Below, piece by piece: positions 13,412 through 25,576 of a stretch of 64,000 nt of DNA. The stretch lies in NCBI RefSeq assembly GCF_020497125.1, contig NC_059087.1, positions 12,681,925-12,745,924 on the forward strand, read 5' to 3'. Position numbers and translations under genes: made by a program. Below the pieces are notes generated by a model, which saw only the letters and a list, made by a program, of their open reading frames with translations, was not told where the DNA came from and ran no database searches. The stretch comes from Mauremys mutica. Taxonomy: Eukaryota; Chordata; Testudines; Geoemydidae. The first letter of the stretch is position 1. Each line of letters begins with the position of its first letter.

Positions 13412-14034
13412 TAATTGGCTGTAAAGGATCTCAATTGATGCAAGGATGTCTAACTTACACCATCATACATGGTCCCTCTGAATTTGGCTTGGGTTCCCTG
13501 TCTTATGGTATTTTTCAGCATGCCCTTTGTGTTGAAACCTGCGTCACTGTTAGGTTTGAGATCAGCTGAATGCTTTCAGATTGCAAGTGCCCCTGTAAAA
13601 GGTAATGGCTTTAAAATCACACCTGGTTTGTTAGAAGGAGAAAGGAGAACACTAAGAGTTTTTTTGTTTTATAAGAAGGATGACTTATTGAATTACAGAT
13701 TTATGAACTCTGGGTCTGCCACTGTGGTTTACTGCATGGAAACGAGAAAACAAAAGATTTGTACTGCATGATATAACACCTATAAAAATGATTCAGATGG
13801 TTATAAACAGACCAACTGTGAATAGCACAATGGGCCTAATTTCAGGATCTCTTTTCAAGATGACTCATGGAGATTTAGCCAATTTACTCTAATTAAAACT
13901 AGTAAGAATAGAGCCGCTATAGATCCATTCTTCAAACAGAGTACGCCCAGACAATAGAGGATGGATAGGGAGCTGTGATGAGACGGAAGCTTCACCTTGG
14001 AACCATTTGATATGAGATGGGATAAAGCAAGGAA

Positions 14035-14140
14035 GAAATATATTGCAGGGAACTATCCTGCAGAGATGGGGTAAGGAAGATGGCCTAGATAACCTAGAAT
14101 GCTCTTTCCCTATCTAACTGTATGGCTCTATGATGAAAAT
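14035..14140 (+). mobile_element. CR1 LINE 3' end fragment
   Basis: The sequence GATGGCCTAGATAACCTAGA ... CCCTATCTAACTGTATGGCT ... CTATGATG follows the CR1 3' terminus, whose last bases are short tandem ATTCTATG-like units. It is truncated at the 5' side. Confidence 0.55.
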
Positions 14141-15750
14141 TGTGATGAACAAACCATTGCCTTGCTTTTACCAGGAAGCTCTCCTAATTGATGTAATGAT
14201 TCTGGGCCCAATTCTCCAACCCTTACTATCCCACAACTGCTTGCCCATCCCAGAAGCACCACGAGGGCACACATCCTATGCAAAATAATGCAAACAAATC
14301 CTCCTGCAGACTTTGTTATCTGGGCTGATAGAGAAATGTTGTACCATTCTGGAGTGCTTGATGTGCAAGGTATAATCAGCCCGTGGAAACAAGATGACTA
14401 ACGATAATTACACATTGCCTCCTTCAAGATAAAAGCAAGTTGACCTATTGAAACACTGCAGTTTAGTTTTCTAACAATAAATGGAACCCCACTTCCCATC
14501 TATTTCCCTGAGAAGAACAAAGTACCCCTAAGGAGAAAGAGGCTAATTTTCTTCTTGCCCTCTTTGCCTTATTTGTTACCTCCCCTGGCAGCAATTCCAC
14601 TGACAGCTTTCAAACGGGGGCAAAACAATCAAGCTGGAGAAATAAACAAACGAGGTTTGCATGGGAAATTAATAAATCTTCAACATTCTGAAGCCCAGAC
14701 CCTGTCCTGTTAAAAATTGCTTTTAGATTCCATGTGCGTTTCTGAGCCCTTGATTATTCTGACTTCTCACCACAGCCATCAGTACCAGCTGCTAGGGGAA
14801 TTCATACTTCTGTCACCCAATTTCAAGTCCCCTAATAAACTTCTCCACGTTATTTGCAACCATGATTGTACATTATTTGGACTCATGATTCATTGAACAT
14901 GTTGCTATGCAATTAAAAAAACAGTCTGCCAAGACTGTTTTAAAGAACCATACCACTGATGAGTGATTTGCTGTAAATGATCATACCCTCAAAGTGGTGT
15001 TCCAGTGGTAGTCCAGCGGGATGCTAGACAAACCTTAAGTGCTTTGCATTGCCCATTCTTGTAGTGGTCATTATGGGGACAGGGAAGATATATACTCAGT
15101 TACCCTGGGGCTGAGTCAGTGACTCAAGCGATGAGCAAATAGAGATGGGGCATGACAGGCAACACTATACAGACACAAACATAGCTCTTGACTGCTTAAA
15201 GCACAAATATATGGCCAGTCTCCAAAGGGCTCAGTTCCCTGTGAGAACAATGGAAACCCTCCCCGCTTTCCACCTCATTCACAACAATGCAAGCTGTTGG
15301 GTGCTGAGCTCTAGAAAGTCTTGTCTAAAGGATACAGAGGGGCACAAAGACCCAAGGAAACGCCATCAACCCAAACCCTATTGTTGGAAGCATAACAACC
15401 TCATGCTATGAGATTAGGTTCTTCAGTGTTTTCTCCCACACCTTTCTTCAAAGGCAAAGGTTGGTGAAAAAGCAGGGGCCATCCTTAGATTTGGGTACAG
15501 AAGCTCAAGAGCCGTTAGAGAGAGAGATGATGTCAGCAAAGCTGAGAAATGAAGGAGCAATAGAAAAAAGAGATGGAAAAGTCCCAGTTCAGAAAAAGGA
15601 TTTGCCCAGGGAGCTAAATCCAGCCAGCCAGGACAGTAAATCTGAGTGTTTGATCTTCAGTTCATTGCTTCAGCTGGGGAGAAGGCTGGGGCGGGGAATA
15701 CTTTATTGCAGCAAACATGACTTTCTATAAAAAACAAGATTTGTGTTTCG

Positions 15751-15860
15751 TAGTTGAAGCACTGGGATGGGAGTGAGCAGACCTGGGTTCTATTCTTACC
15801 TCTGTCACTGATCTGCTGTGGGACCTTAAACAAGTCACTTATGTTCTGATTATTTCACTT
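15751..15860 (+). mobile_element. MIR-type SINE fragment
   Basis: Contains the CORE-like run ACCTGGGTTCTATTCTTACC, CTGTGGGACCTTAAACAAG and TCACTTATG, matching MIR. It is followed by a CGCACGCATGCGCGCACA and poly-C microsatellite (15873-15902). Confidence 0.55.
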
Positions 15861-16035
15861 ATAATTCCTAGTGCGCACGCATGCGCGCACACCCCCCCCC
15901 CCTTATATTCCCGTCTAAACACATTCTAGAGCATTTTGGGGAATGCCTGGGGAAACTGAGGCATAGTGAAATCGAGGGCCTGATTTTCAGAAGTGCTGAG
16001 CATCTGCTACCAGTGACTTCCTATGTGGTTATTCT

Positions 16036-16213
16036 TGGTATTACCAGTGTTTAGAAGCCCCAAGCTTTCTTCATGGAGCTTACAGGCTAAATAGACAAAG
16101 GCTGGAGAGAAAACAGAAATTGCCCAAGGTCACCCAGTAGATCCGTGACAAAGCCAGAATTGAAAGCCAGGTCTCTTGATTCTGAGACCAGTACTCTATC
16201 CACAAGACCAAGG
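16036..16213 (-). mobile_element. MIR-type SINE, minus orientation
   Basis: Reads AGCTTACAGGCTAAATAGAC, then TTGCCCAAGGTCACCCAGTA and CCAGGTCTCTTGATTCTGAG, which is the reverse complement of a MIR/CORE-SINE with its LINE-like tail. Confidence 0.6.
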
Positions 16214-18850
16214 GGCCTTCTGGAGTTCATAGATTAAATTAATTCCTGAAAATCATGCTCCAGTTGACTTGCTCAATGAGTTGGTGGTTGAGCTCGGAGG
16301 AGAACCAAGAAATTTTGACTCTGAAACCTGTCTTTTGACCCCTAGTTTACATTCCTTGTGCTGGTCAAATTATTCATTGTGACTATTTTTGGGTGTGAAT
16401 TTAGCTCATTTTTATTTTTGGGTCATAAAGGGCCTGATCCCAAAGACTCATTGATATCAACCAACTCTGGCTCAGGTCCAAATGGTTTGTAAACCTATCC
16501 ACATTTCTGTGAATTTGTTTGTAGCAACACACTGGCTCCTTTGCTCAAACGATTTCCAGCAAATGGATTTTCCTAATATTGTTCAGCTAGACTGTTTGTA
16601 GTGGGCGATTTTGCTCCCTGACTAGATGATTAAATAAATAATAGCAAACAACAAAATGCTCTTGTTCACTCATGACTCCCACTCTGCAAAGAATAGCCTT
16701 TCCTCACACATCAGTAAGGATAAAATCCTGAAGACTGGTGAATACCAAGCATAAAAGGAGGTAAGAACATAGCTGAATTGAATGGCAGTTAGTTCTGTCT
16801 GTGAAGGAAAGTTTGCAAACTGTTTGTTTCACAGATTTTAATCAGTTCTTAGGTTAGAGTTTGGTGATTACAAGTTGTAGCAAATTGGGAACAGTCCAAG
16901 TTCATCTCCTTCCACTATTAATCTGAACTCTGTTAGATTTTGAGAGAGCTGCTAGTGGTGGGTGTCTGAAGTAAACCGCAAAAAGAGAAAATTCAGTTAA
17001 AAGGACCATTCGTCAAACTAACAACGTGACTTGCTATGGAAAAGTGTCTGCTTTTATAGACCATACCTCTTCCTGCTATTTATATAATCTTGGTTTATGG
17101 GTCTCAATTTAGTCCCTAATTTAGCAGACAGGATGTCTGAAGTTGTGGAGATCAGATGCCTTAAACGGATTAGCTCCTCATATAGAACCAATAAAACTGA
17201 TCTGTGAGTTATAGATCCCATTCTTAATAGCAATACAGTTTGGCTTCCTGTGAGCAGTAAAGCTTCTTCCTGGGGCTGCTAGTTCAATCACCAGTATTTG
17301 ATATGGAGTGTGTCCTCAGAGCAATAGGAAAGAGGGAGAAATTAAATAAGGGCAAGAAGAAAGCTCTAGTGAGTAGAATTGTTCCAAACCAATTGCAAAT
17401 ATAAAAAAAACCTATAAGGTCCGACCCTGCTTCTTGGCAAAAGTCCCACTGAATTTAACAGCAACAAGATTGAACACTTATTTCATATTATGTCGTTGAC
17501 AGAAATTATATCCCACAGGCCCTGACCCCTACATTTCTTGCACACCTTGCCATCAATGGAGCTAAGACAGATTACACCAGCTCCAGGATCTTCCCCTCAC
17601 GTTCCTATTGACCAGGATTTCAGCTAGTATAAATCAGTGTAGCTTCATTGACTTTGTTGGAGCAATTAACACCAGCTGAAGATCAGGCATTGCCTATGCA
17701 AGGATTGGATGTTATGCAAAGTTGAACAATAAATAGCAACCTGAGAGTCAAACAAAGACTTAAGCGGGATGACTCAGATGAGGAAGGTTACTCTCTTAAG
17801 TAAGGGTTATAGGATTGGCCCCTAAGAGGAGCAGGCAAAGGAGACAAGGTTTTGGGTTATTTAGATGGAGATTTAAAGAGATGGAGAGTCAATTAGACAG
17901 ACAGTTCAGGAAAGGCTGATTGAGGCATCAGGAACTATAAAGTTGTACTTGCAATAACATTGTTCCATATGTGTGAAGGGAAAGAACAGAAAGGTGGCAG
18001 CAAGTCCATGGAGGGGTTTAAAAGGAGGCTTTTTCAATACCTGGGCCCTGATTTGCAGGATTCATACAGGTAGGCCCAGTGAATAGATTTTGCACAACCT
18101 GCCAGCAACTACCCTGAAGGAACCCCATGGATTGCAAGGGTGCCAATTGCAGCATGATAGCCCTATGCAGTACAGATTCATTGCTGTTGGCTCTTTAAAT
18201 AAAAAAGTCAAAATCATTCTTTTGGCTCTGCATAGGAGTTAAATCAGCCCACATCGAAGCATCTATTGCTGAACAAAGCTTTGCACAGCTTGTGCCTTCT
18301 GTGTAACTTGCAATCCATCCATTCAGATTGTTATCATTTTGACACAGTGAGAAACAATTCCTAGCAGTACAACAGGCTGATAGATACACTGTGCACAAAC
18401 AATAATATTCCAAAGGCTGCGAAACACAGACTGAATATAAAAATGTAATCAGAACAAAAACAGCTCTGCAGTTCCCAGAAATCACCTGTTAACGAAGCAA
18501 TAAGTGGTACATATTTGTTAAAAGAAAATTGAAAAAGAAAGTAAAAAGGAAGAACAAAAGCAAATCCCCCCTGGGTGCCAGTTCTGTCTTGCTCCCAATC
18601 AATTCAGGGCAGGGCTGATCACCACATACACGGCCACTGGAAGCAGACATTTGAATGGAGCTAGACTGTGAGACAGCAATAGGGATTGAACTTTTATCAG
18701 CTTCTGTGAGAAATAAACCCTTATATGGCTTCTAAAATTCTATGGGGCAGCTCATCACCACCTAGAATGTGCCCATGCAGCTGTCTAAGTCCTCCCTTTA
18801 TGCTGCCTGCCCACATTTCTCCTGCAAGCATGGGGAAAAGAAGACCTTAA

Positions 18851-19621
18851 GGACTAGATTCACCAAGAAACCAGCCATGCTTAGCACGGCCACAGCTAAC
18901 TTTTCAGCACCTAGAAAAATAACACGGATTCACATGCTTGGGCTTCCTATACAATGAATGCATAACAATAGGTTCCTCCCAATGGGGTTCACAAAGGCCA
19001 GCAGGCTGGGTGGCTGCCTGCCTAAGATAGACAACAGGAGATGTCAAGGAGAAAGGAGTGTCCTAAGTCCTGCCCCTCTCAGGGAGTTTGGCTTTTAAAT
19101 CCAGGCTGCAGGGAAGCGCCTCCCTCTGCTTGGGATTCTCAGCTGCAAACCCTTGTTTGGGAATTAGTCATTTACAGCATTTCTTGGATAACTTGTAGCC
19201 CAGTGGTTAGGGTACTCGCCTGGGAGGTGGGAGATCCTCCCTCTGCTGAGGAGGAGAAGGGATTTGACCAGGGATCTGCCAATGCTCAGGTGAATGCCCT
19301 AACCACTGGGCTACGGGATATTCTGATGCTCAGAACTTACCTGTGGTGTTAGGCCTCACAGGCATGTTGGTCAGAAGAACACCCATCATCCCTTGGTTCA
19401 TGCATCACACTGGGGTAAGGCATTCAAGCACCTGCTGAGGGGCTGGAGTGCTCATGTGCAGAGGCAGAAATGGAGGCACCTAAGGAATTCTGCAAAAAGT
19501 TAGGTGCTGAATGAGCCTAGGTGCCTACTGGGTTTGGTGGCAGTTAAGTGGGGGTACTGTGAATCTCAGAGGTGCCTGACCCTGGGATTTAGGTGCCTAA
19601 GTCCCTTTGTGAATCTGCCCC
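18851..19621. mobile_element. 771-bp non-autonomous DNA transposon (AGATTCAC ends)
   Basis: The left end GGACTAGATTCACCAAG and right end CTTTGTGAATCTGCCCC are inverse with few mismatches. The interior includes a tRNA-gene-like phrase AGCCCAGTGGTTAGGGTACT and its inverse near 19296-19315, making a second internal foldback. A partial copy lies at 46108-46325. No target duplication could be read. Confidence 0.55.
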
Positions 19622-20680
19622 TCCCCCTGGCACAAGACTCTACATTTGAACTGGCCGGTGGGGAGTAGTGATCTGCTATTGGCATGGGAAAATAGGATAT
19701 TTAACCCTTCCCTGGGTTGTGCCTCTGAGCAGCATGACTTACCTGGACTGCTCCTGGGGCGGGGCAGCTACATGGCACCTCTTTCTCTGCACTAGTGGTA
19801 AAAGACAACCTACATCTATATTAATTGAACAGGGCATTGCTTATAGTCATCCAGCACAGCTGGGCAACAGAAATCAGGCTTTCCCATTCAGTGTCTTGAG
19901 ATATCAAACTCAGTATTATCATCCTGGTTACCCAACTTCGTAGCATAAAATCCAAAGGACCATGTTGATGCATTGTTAAGGTTGCTCAATCTGTATATTC
20001 AAACACCAGCTAAGGCTCCAAAAGCAACATGTACTTGGCTGTGTTGTATGGTTTAAATTATTAGGGCTAGTCTCCTAAACTATTCATGTAGTCAGAAAAA
20101 CAGGAATAAAACACAACATATATGTGTAATGCATTCGAATTAACAAAGCTAGGGGACCTGTATCTTTTGCATTTTCTGAATTTTTTTGACCTTATTGTTG
20201 CTTAATGCAGCTTTTTGCATTTAATTTCCTATGCATTTTTTTAAAGGTCAAAAAGGAAATGAAACAAGGTTTGGGGAAGTGGGGGCAGAGGAGGAGGGAA
20301 GAAAATAAAAAAGGTCAAGAAAAAATGCTGCCAAGCTCCTAGCCTGGTTAGTGAATCTCATAACTCCTTGAGCCAGTCATTCACACTTAGGGTGAAATTC
20401 ACCCGTGCAACAGACTGGCATAAGAGCTATGCACCACTTAAGCAAAATAGGTTTTAAATAGGATGTAAGTGACACACAGACCTTGTGCTGATCCTCTGCA
20501 TGGAGTGAATTTTACCCCTAAACACCACCCAGTTTAAATGGGTGTGTACTTAAAAAGATGCACATGTATGGAGTGCCTCTCTAATTAGTGTTCATCTCCT
20601 GCCTTCATACTGCACATGGTCAATGTTCAGTCTTCAAAGGTCTATGACCTTTGTTAAATCAAAACCTGTTAAAAACGAAT

Positions 20681-21171
20681 GGCCAGATTTAGTATTTAGG
20701 TGCCTAAAGAAGTAGAGAGACGCCTAACTGATAGGGATTTATAAAAGCACCTAATTGAATAAAGCACTTAACTCCTGTTGACTTAGGGCTGGTCTACACT
20801 AAGGGGAAAAATCGATATAAGATACGCAACTTCAGCTACGTGAATAACGTAGCTGAAGTCGAAGTATCTTATATCGATAACTTACCCGTCCTCACGGCGT
20901 GGGATCGATCTCCGGGGCTCTCCATATCAACGCCGCCACCGCCGTTCGCGGTGGTGGAGTTCCGGAATCGATATAAGCGCGTTCGGGGATCGATATATCG
21001 CGTCTAGATGAGACGCGATATATCGATCCCTGAAAAATCGATCGCTACCCGCCGATACGGCGGGTAGTGTAGACGTAGCCTATGACACTTAACCTACTTT
21101 GATGCTTTTGTACATCACACTACATGACTATCTATATGGTTAGGCACCTATATACCTTTGTAAATCTGGCC
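20681..21171. mobile_element. Older GGCCAGATTT repeat interrupted by a nested MITE
   Basis: The left end GGCCAGATTT and right end AAATCTGGCC are perfect inverses, and TTTAGGTGCCTAA near the left mirrors TTAGGCACCTATATACC near the right. The 295-bp element at 20786-21080 sits inside, so the host element was about 196 bp. Related pieces with TAGGCACCTAA occur near 24310-24350 and 37630-37720. Confidence 0.6.
20786..21080. mobile_element. Multi-hairpin CpG-rich MITE, TA-flanked
   Basis: Terminal inverted repeat GGGCTGGTCTACACT / AGTGTAGACGTAGCC with TA on both sides (20784-20785, 21081-21082). The interior is a row of near-perfect hairpins: 20811-20877 (TCGATATAAGATAC arms with a nested CAGCTACGT hairpin), 20933-20957 (CCGCCACCGCC/GGTGGTGG), 20985-21030 (about 20-bp arms around AGAT) and 21045-21067 (CTACCCGCCG/CGGCGGGTAG). 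It is rich in CpG and ATCGAT compared with its surroundings. No coding capacity. Confidence 0.75.
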
Positions 21172-22096
21172 CAAACTGACTAGTCCATAGTTTTCACAGA
21201 GTCTAGCCCACATGTCAGTTTTCATGTCATTCCCTCTTACTGAAGCATTGTTCAGATAGTATGTTTAGAATAGTTTTGCAATGGGAAAAGTGCATTTGTT
21301 GTGGTCAAATGACTCCAAATATGGCTGAAGTCATTTTTGCTCAAACTTAAATTAAAAATTAAAACAAACTCCCCTTTTTTGAAGAAACCAAACAGGGACA
21401 AGTTTATCCCCAAAGGCAAATTTCATAACATTGGATGTGTGAGAGACAGCAGATGGGTACCAGTGATGGGTTCATAATGGAAAGTGTTTTTAATATCAGA
21501 TTAAATGAGAGATCTAAAATGTCTAAATGTCCAGATTCCATTTTCTCCATGTTTCCTAAGGCCCCTCGCCTCCAATGAGTCCTATGCAGGTGGACCCCCA
21601 TTGAAATCAGTGGGGCTCAGCCCAGTCACAGGGTTTTGGTTTCCCCCACAAGAGTTCATTGCAATGTGTCAGTGGGAAATATTTCCTGTGTTGCTGTTGA
21701 AGTGAAGGACTTTAGCCTTGGAAAAAAATATCATCCTTGCATCATGAAATAATTCTGCACCACTGATCAAGTTGCTCTCAAGACCAGCTTCTTTGAAGTG
21801 TCTATTGTAAGTGAATAATAGACCTCGGGGTTTATTGTTTTCCTTCAGTTCCTGGCTGACAGACCCTTTGCAGAATCAAATTGAATTGTACTAAAATATT
21901 TGTGGCCAAGGACACCAAGCTTCTCATTAATACATACATTTTAAGTAATCCAGGCTTTCTTCTCTGACACAACCCTTGACTCCATGCAGTGTTTCTACGT
22001 ATTCTTTTACTCAAAAACAAAGATTTGTTTACTTGGGTCACTGAGATGACTGACTTGGCACTTAGTATTTAAAGGGATTTTTCCATTGAGTTATGC

Positions 22097-22487
22097 CAGG
22101 GATAGGCAACCTATGGGGCACCTGGCATTGGCCACTGTCGGTAGACAGATACTGGGCTAGATGGACCTTTGGTCTGACCCGGTATGGCCTTTCTTATGGC
22201 ACGTGTGCCAAAGTCAGCACGCGAGCCGATTTTCAGTGGCACTCACACTGCCCGAGTCCTGGCCACCAATTTGGGCTCTGCGTTTTAATTTAATTTTCAA
22301 TGAAGCTTCTTAAACATTTTAAAAACCTTATTTACTATACATACAACAATAGTTTAGTTATATATTATAGACTTCTAGAAAGAGACCTTCTAAAAATGTT
22401 AAAATGTATCACTGGCACGCGGAACCTTAAACTAGAATGAATAAATGAAGACTTGGCCCAGCACTTCTGAAAGGTTGCCGACCCCTG
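22097..22487. mobile_element. hAT MITE with nested CR1 3' end
   Basis: Ends CAGGGATAGGCAACC and GGTTGCCGACCCCTG form the hAT-type inverted repeat. The 8-bp flanks AGTTATGC (22089-22096) and AGTTATAC (22488-22495) differ at one base. The CR1 fragment at 22116-22196 interrupts the left end: the host sequence CTATGG resumes as TTATGGCACGTGTGCC after it. Confidence 0.75.
22116..22196 (+). mobile_element. CR1 3' end inserted in a hAT MITE
   Basis: Reads GGCATTGGCCACTGTCGG, ATACTGGGCTAGATGGACCT and TTGGTCTGACCCGGTATGGC, a standard turtle CR1 3' terminus, ending TTTCTTATGG. The short 5'-truncated length is typical of CR1. Confidence 0.7.
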
Positions 22488-24004
22488 AGTTATACAACAG
22501 CCTCATTTTTCTCCTGTTGTTTTCTGTAATCATCATGGAGCCTTGCCCTAACAAAAGATATGCGGCTGTAGGCACTTCTCTCCTGCATCTACACCCTAAC
22601 CCCACCAAAGGGGAAGTTAATATTGCTTGAGACAATATTATCTCCTGCATGGATTTCCCATTAGCAATCTGCAAGCTCCTCAGTGATGCAATAGTTCAGA
22701 GGGTGGGCTGGTTCTTGGCTCCACCCCACCTTCCCTCAATATTCCCATCCTGACCTACTGATCTCCAACTTTGCCCCAGTTCAGTAAAGAACTTAACTTT
22801 AAGCATGTGCTTAAATCACATTGGCCTCAATAGGAGTTAAGCATGTGCTTGTATTTAAACACATGTTTAAGTGCAATGCTCACTAGGAATTGGATTACTC
22901 ACTTGCTTTGGGGACTTGGGGCCATGTGCCGTTGTTAGGACTTAGACAGCTCCGGGAAGGAGGAATCTTTTTTCTCCACTTCCACTCTCCCCAACCCAGT
23001 TCCACCAGCGTTGCTTCCCTCTGCCAACAGAAGGCAGCATTTCTTCCTTGGTATCTTTCAGGATTTCAGTAATTTGAGGTAAAGGGCATGCAAATCTCCT
23101 GCTCCTTTCCACCTTGCATAACAGAACTGCACAGGTGCCAGTTGGCTAATAGGCTTTGTGCCCATGAAGAAAACTAGGAGGTTTTTCCCCAGTACTTCCA
23201 TGAGAGTTTTAAGAGCAAGCCCTTGCTGAATACTTTCTGGTAGTCCAAAGCTTTGGCCCAGACATGTCGCTGCTGAATCTTTTGTTAAGAGAAAATGGCT
23301 TGTGATGGAGTCACTATGTACATATTCACAAGCCACCTGGCTTCACTCTAACTCAGACCAACTTTCAGCAAGAAAATAAAAAAATAACTGCAAGCTAATT
23401 TGTTGTATATTGTAAGTTGTATATTGTTTTAACTGAATGCAGATGGAATGAGCTGTTCTCATGCTTTCCATACTTAGAAACGGACCAGATACTTTTTGTT
23501 CAATGCTCTTACAGCTGCTACACTCAGTATTGATGTTTACATGCACACATGAAAGTTTCTTTAGTACAATTTATTGCTGAGAGTCAGTATCTCTCAAGGA
23601 AGTAGAGAGAACAATGCACTGAAAAAAAAAAAAGGACTTTTGGAGAGTAGACAATTATGTAAGATAAACAGTAATGCTTTGTGACTTCAATTTGGTCAGA
23701 AGTCCATGTCCTACATGCTGGCTGGCCGGTGTTCTGGTGCAGCAAAGACATCAGAACATCCTGAGTTAAACCAGCAAACAAATCCCAGAACCGCAGATTA
23801 CCTTTCTGGAAATGCCTGATCATGCAAGATCTCAAGCACCCCATGTGAGGTACTGAGCATGCTTAATTCCTTTTGGTGATGAAGATAAACATCTTGTAGG
23901 AGATTGAAAGCATGTTGCACCTCACACCATTGAGCCCTAATTTAGAGGCTGTAGGTGCAGAGATGTAAGGCCTAATTCTGATGACACATCTGTCTATATC
24001 CATC

Positions 24005-24150
24005 TGTTGTCTCTTGTCTTGTACTTAGATTTTAAATCCCTTTGGGGAAGGACTGTCTTTTTGCTCTGTTTGTATAGCATGTGGCACAATGGAGTCCTTG
24101 TCCATAGCTAGGGCTCCTCAGCACTTCAGTAATAATAATAAATAATAATA
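24005..24150 (+). mobile_element. LINE/SINE tail (L2/CR1-like) with AAT repeat
   Basis: Contains CCCTTTGGGGAAGGACTGTC, TTGTATAGCATGTGGCACAA and a terminal AATAATAATAAATAATAAT tract, the tail shared by old amniote SINE/LINE copies. Confidence 0.5.
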
Positions 24151-24194
24151 TGGTTCGTACACAGTCCCCACTGCCATAGTATCTGAATGCCTCA

Positions 24195-24460
24195 CAATCT
24201 TTAATGAATTGATCCTCACAAAATCCCTGCGAGGTAGGGAAGCGCTGTTATTCCCATTTTTACAGCTGAGGAACTGAAGCACAGAGGCAAAAAGCATGCA
24301 AAGTATTTTAGGCACCTAATTTCCATTGCTTTCAATAGGAGTTAGATACCTAAATGCTTCTGGGACGGACAGACTAAGCAACTTGCCCAAAGTTACGCAG
24401 GAAGTCTCTGGTGGTGCTGGCAACTGTATCCACAGCTCCTTAACCACTGGACCATCAATC
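24195..24460 (-). mobile_element. MIR-type SINE, minus orientation, interrupted
   Basis: CCCATTTTTACAGCTGAGGA, then ACTTGCCCAAAGTTACGCAG and CCTTAACCACTGGACC follow an inverted MIR. A TAGGCACCTAA-type repeat piece (about 24300-24360) splits it. Confidence 0.5.
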
Positions 24461-24920
24461 CTCTCTACTTATATATGGATGCATGAGCACTTGACAGGAG
24501 TGGTCTCCCTGAGTTCAGTGGGCTTCAGTTGCCCATAGTCTGGAAGGCACTTTTGGATCCTTGGAGAGGAAAGCACTATATAAAATTGAAGATATTATTT
24601 TTATTTAAGTGCAACCAATGCGTTCTTATCAAATGACTCATAAGAATAATACTGATGAAGTTCTTTCTATGTTCTGTGAACATAAATATGTCCTACTTCA
24701 TTTTTTTTCAGTGATCAAAAGCTGACATGGCTAATCATTTATACATCATCAATAAATTTGAGCAACAATCTGATGGCATTGTCTGGGAGAAGATTTATTT
24801 ATTTTTTTTGCAATCACTTGCGTGCCAAGAAATAATTGATAAAAGTCTCCCCTCGGATGTGTTAAAAACATACTGTTTGCCTGGCAGTTCTGTTAAATTT
24901 CCTGTCATTTTATCTTTCAG

Positions 24921-25047
24921 GTTGACAGCTAAGGCAGTTGCTGTATTGTTACCGATCTTGGGAAGTTCATGGATCTTTGGAGTTCTAGCTGTCAATGACC
25001 ATGCAATAGTATTTCAGTACATGTTTGCAATATTCAATTCCTTGCAA
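24921..25047 (+). CDS. ADGRD1: ADGRD1-like adhesion GPCR, exon encoding TM6 and most of TM7 start
   Basis: This 127-nt exon follows a pyrimidine-rich tract ending TTTCAG and ends at CAA|GTAAGT. The first base completes a codon, then 42 codons read [20 protein letters not shown] and continue through [22 protein letters not shown]. The [16 protein letters not shown] run is TM6 of a class B2 (adhesion) GPCR, including the conserved tryptophan of the SSWIFG motif. NDHA is the short third extracellular loop and [14 protein letters not shown] opens TM7. The residues match my memory of GPR133/ADGRD1 almost throughout, differing mainly in the extracellular loop (DH where I recall GC in human). ADGRD1 is a Gs-coupled plasma-membrane receptor with a tethered agonist. 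The next exon continues in phase 0. Other adhesion receptors such as ADGRD2 are less likely because the tail encoded downstream also fits ADGRD1. Confidence 0.85.
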
Positions 25048-25576
25048 GTAAGTACATAATGCAGGCTCTGGGTGTTCAGACAATAGCTGTAGAGTACCGC
25101 GAGCTTGCAACTGACAGATCTTTAGCAATGTTTTCATTTGTGTATATTTTTCTGATCTTCCGTACCCCTTTATCTCATAATCAATGCTATTTCTCCAGTC
25201 TCTGCATAGACAGTGAAAATACTGAGCAATTGAGTGAGGCCTCTAACAGCCACCAGATGAACAGGCATTGAACACTGCCCTTGACAGAGTTTATTCAAAT
25301 TTCAGTTTCAAGAGAGTGAGGCATCAAGGACTAGATTTAACAGTGGATGCACCACTGAAATTTTTCAAGTTTGTAAAGTCAGTTTAACATTCTGCGATCC
25401 CGAAGGAACCAAATAAGACAATCCTAAGTGGCTGGGTAGATCTCATCAGATTGAGCAACAGGGTATGCGTGTTGCATTTGACAAAGGTTAGTAGGAAAGA
25501 GGCCCGCTGATACATACAGCACTTGTGATAGGAGGACAAGGTAGAAGGGCCCTGATCCACCGAAAGCATCCCTAGG

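Larger units (their letters stand above)
1..24920 (+). other. Upstream intron of the ADGRD1-like gene (partial)
   Basis: No exon with splice sites and receptor-like coding was found here on either strand, although the exon preceding TM6 (end of TM5 and the third intracellular loop) was looked for by its expected residues. The exon at 24921 begins with one base completing a codon, so this is a phase 2 intron. It is filled by the repeats listed separately. Stretches such as 100-1080, 2100-4060, 6020-6860, 7600-9090, 9300-10400, 11180-12050, 14150-15750, 16220-18850, 19622-20680 and 22500-24000 hold only short, unassigned or degraded repeat pieces and nothing else I can name. Two of these pieces are palindromes related to other families here: a CCCATTGACATCAG-type piece near 2023-2090, and GTAAATCAG-type pieces near 13023-13135 and 17612-17685. 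That the whole stretch is intron is an inference. Confidence 0.6.

Noticed and set aside
19199..19315. Phrase like a tRNA gene (AGCCCAGTGGTTAGGGTACT)
   Set aside because: It lies within the AGATTCAC-ended transposon, is matched by its own inverse nearby and does not form a full cloverleaf; a tRNA-derived segment at most.
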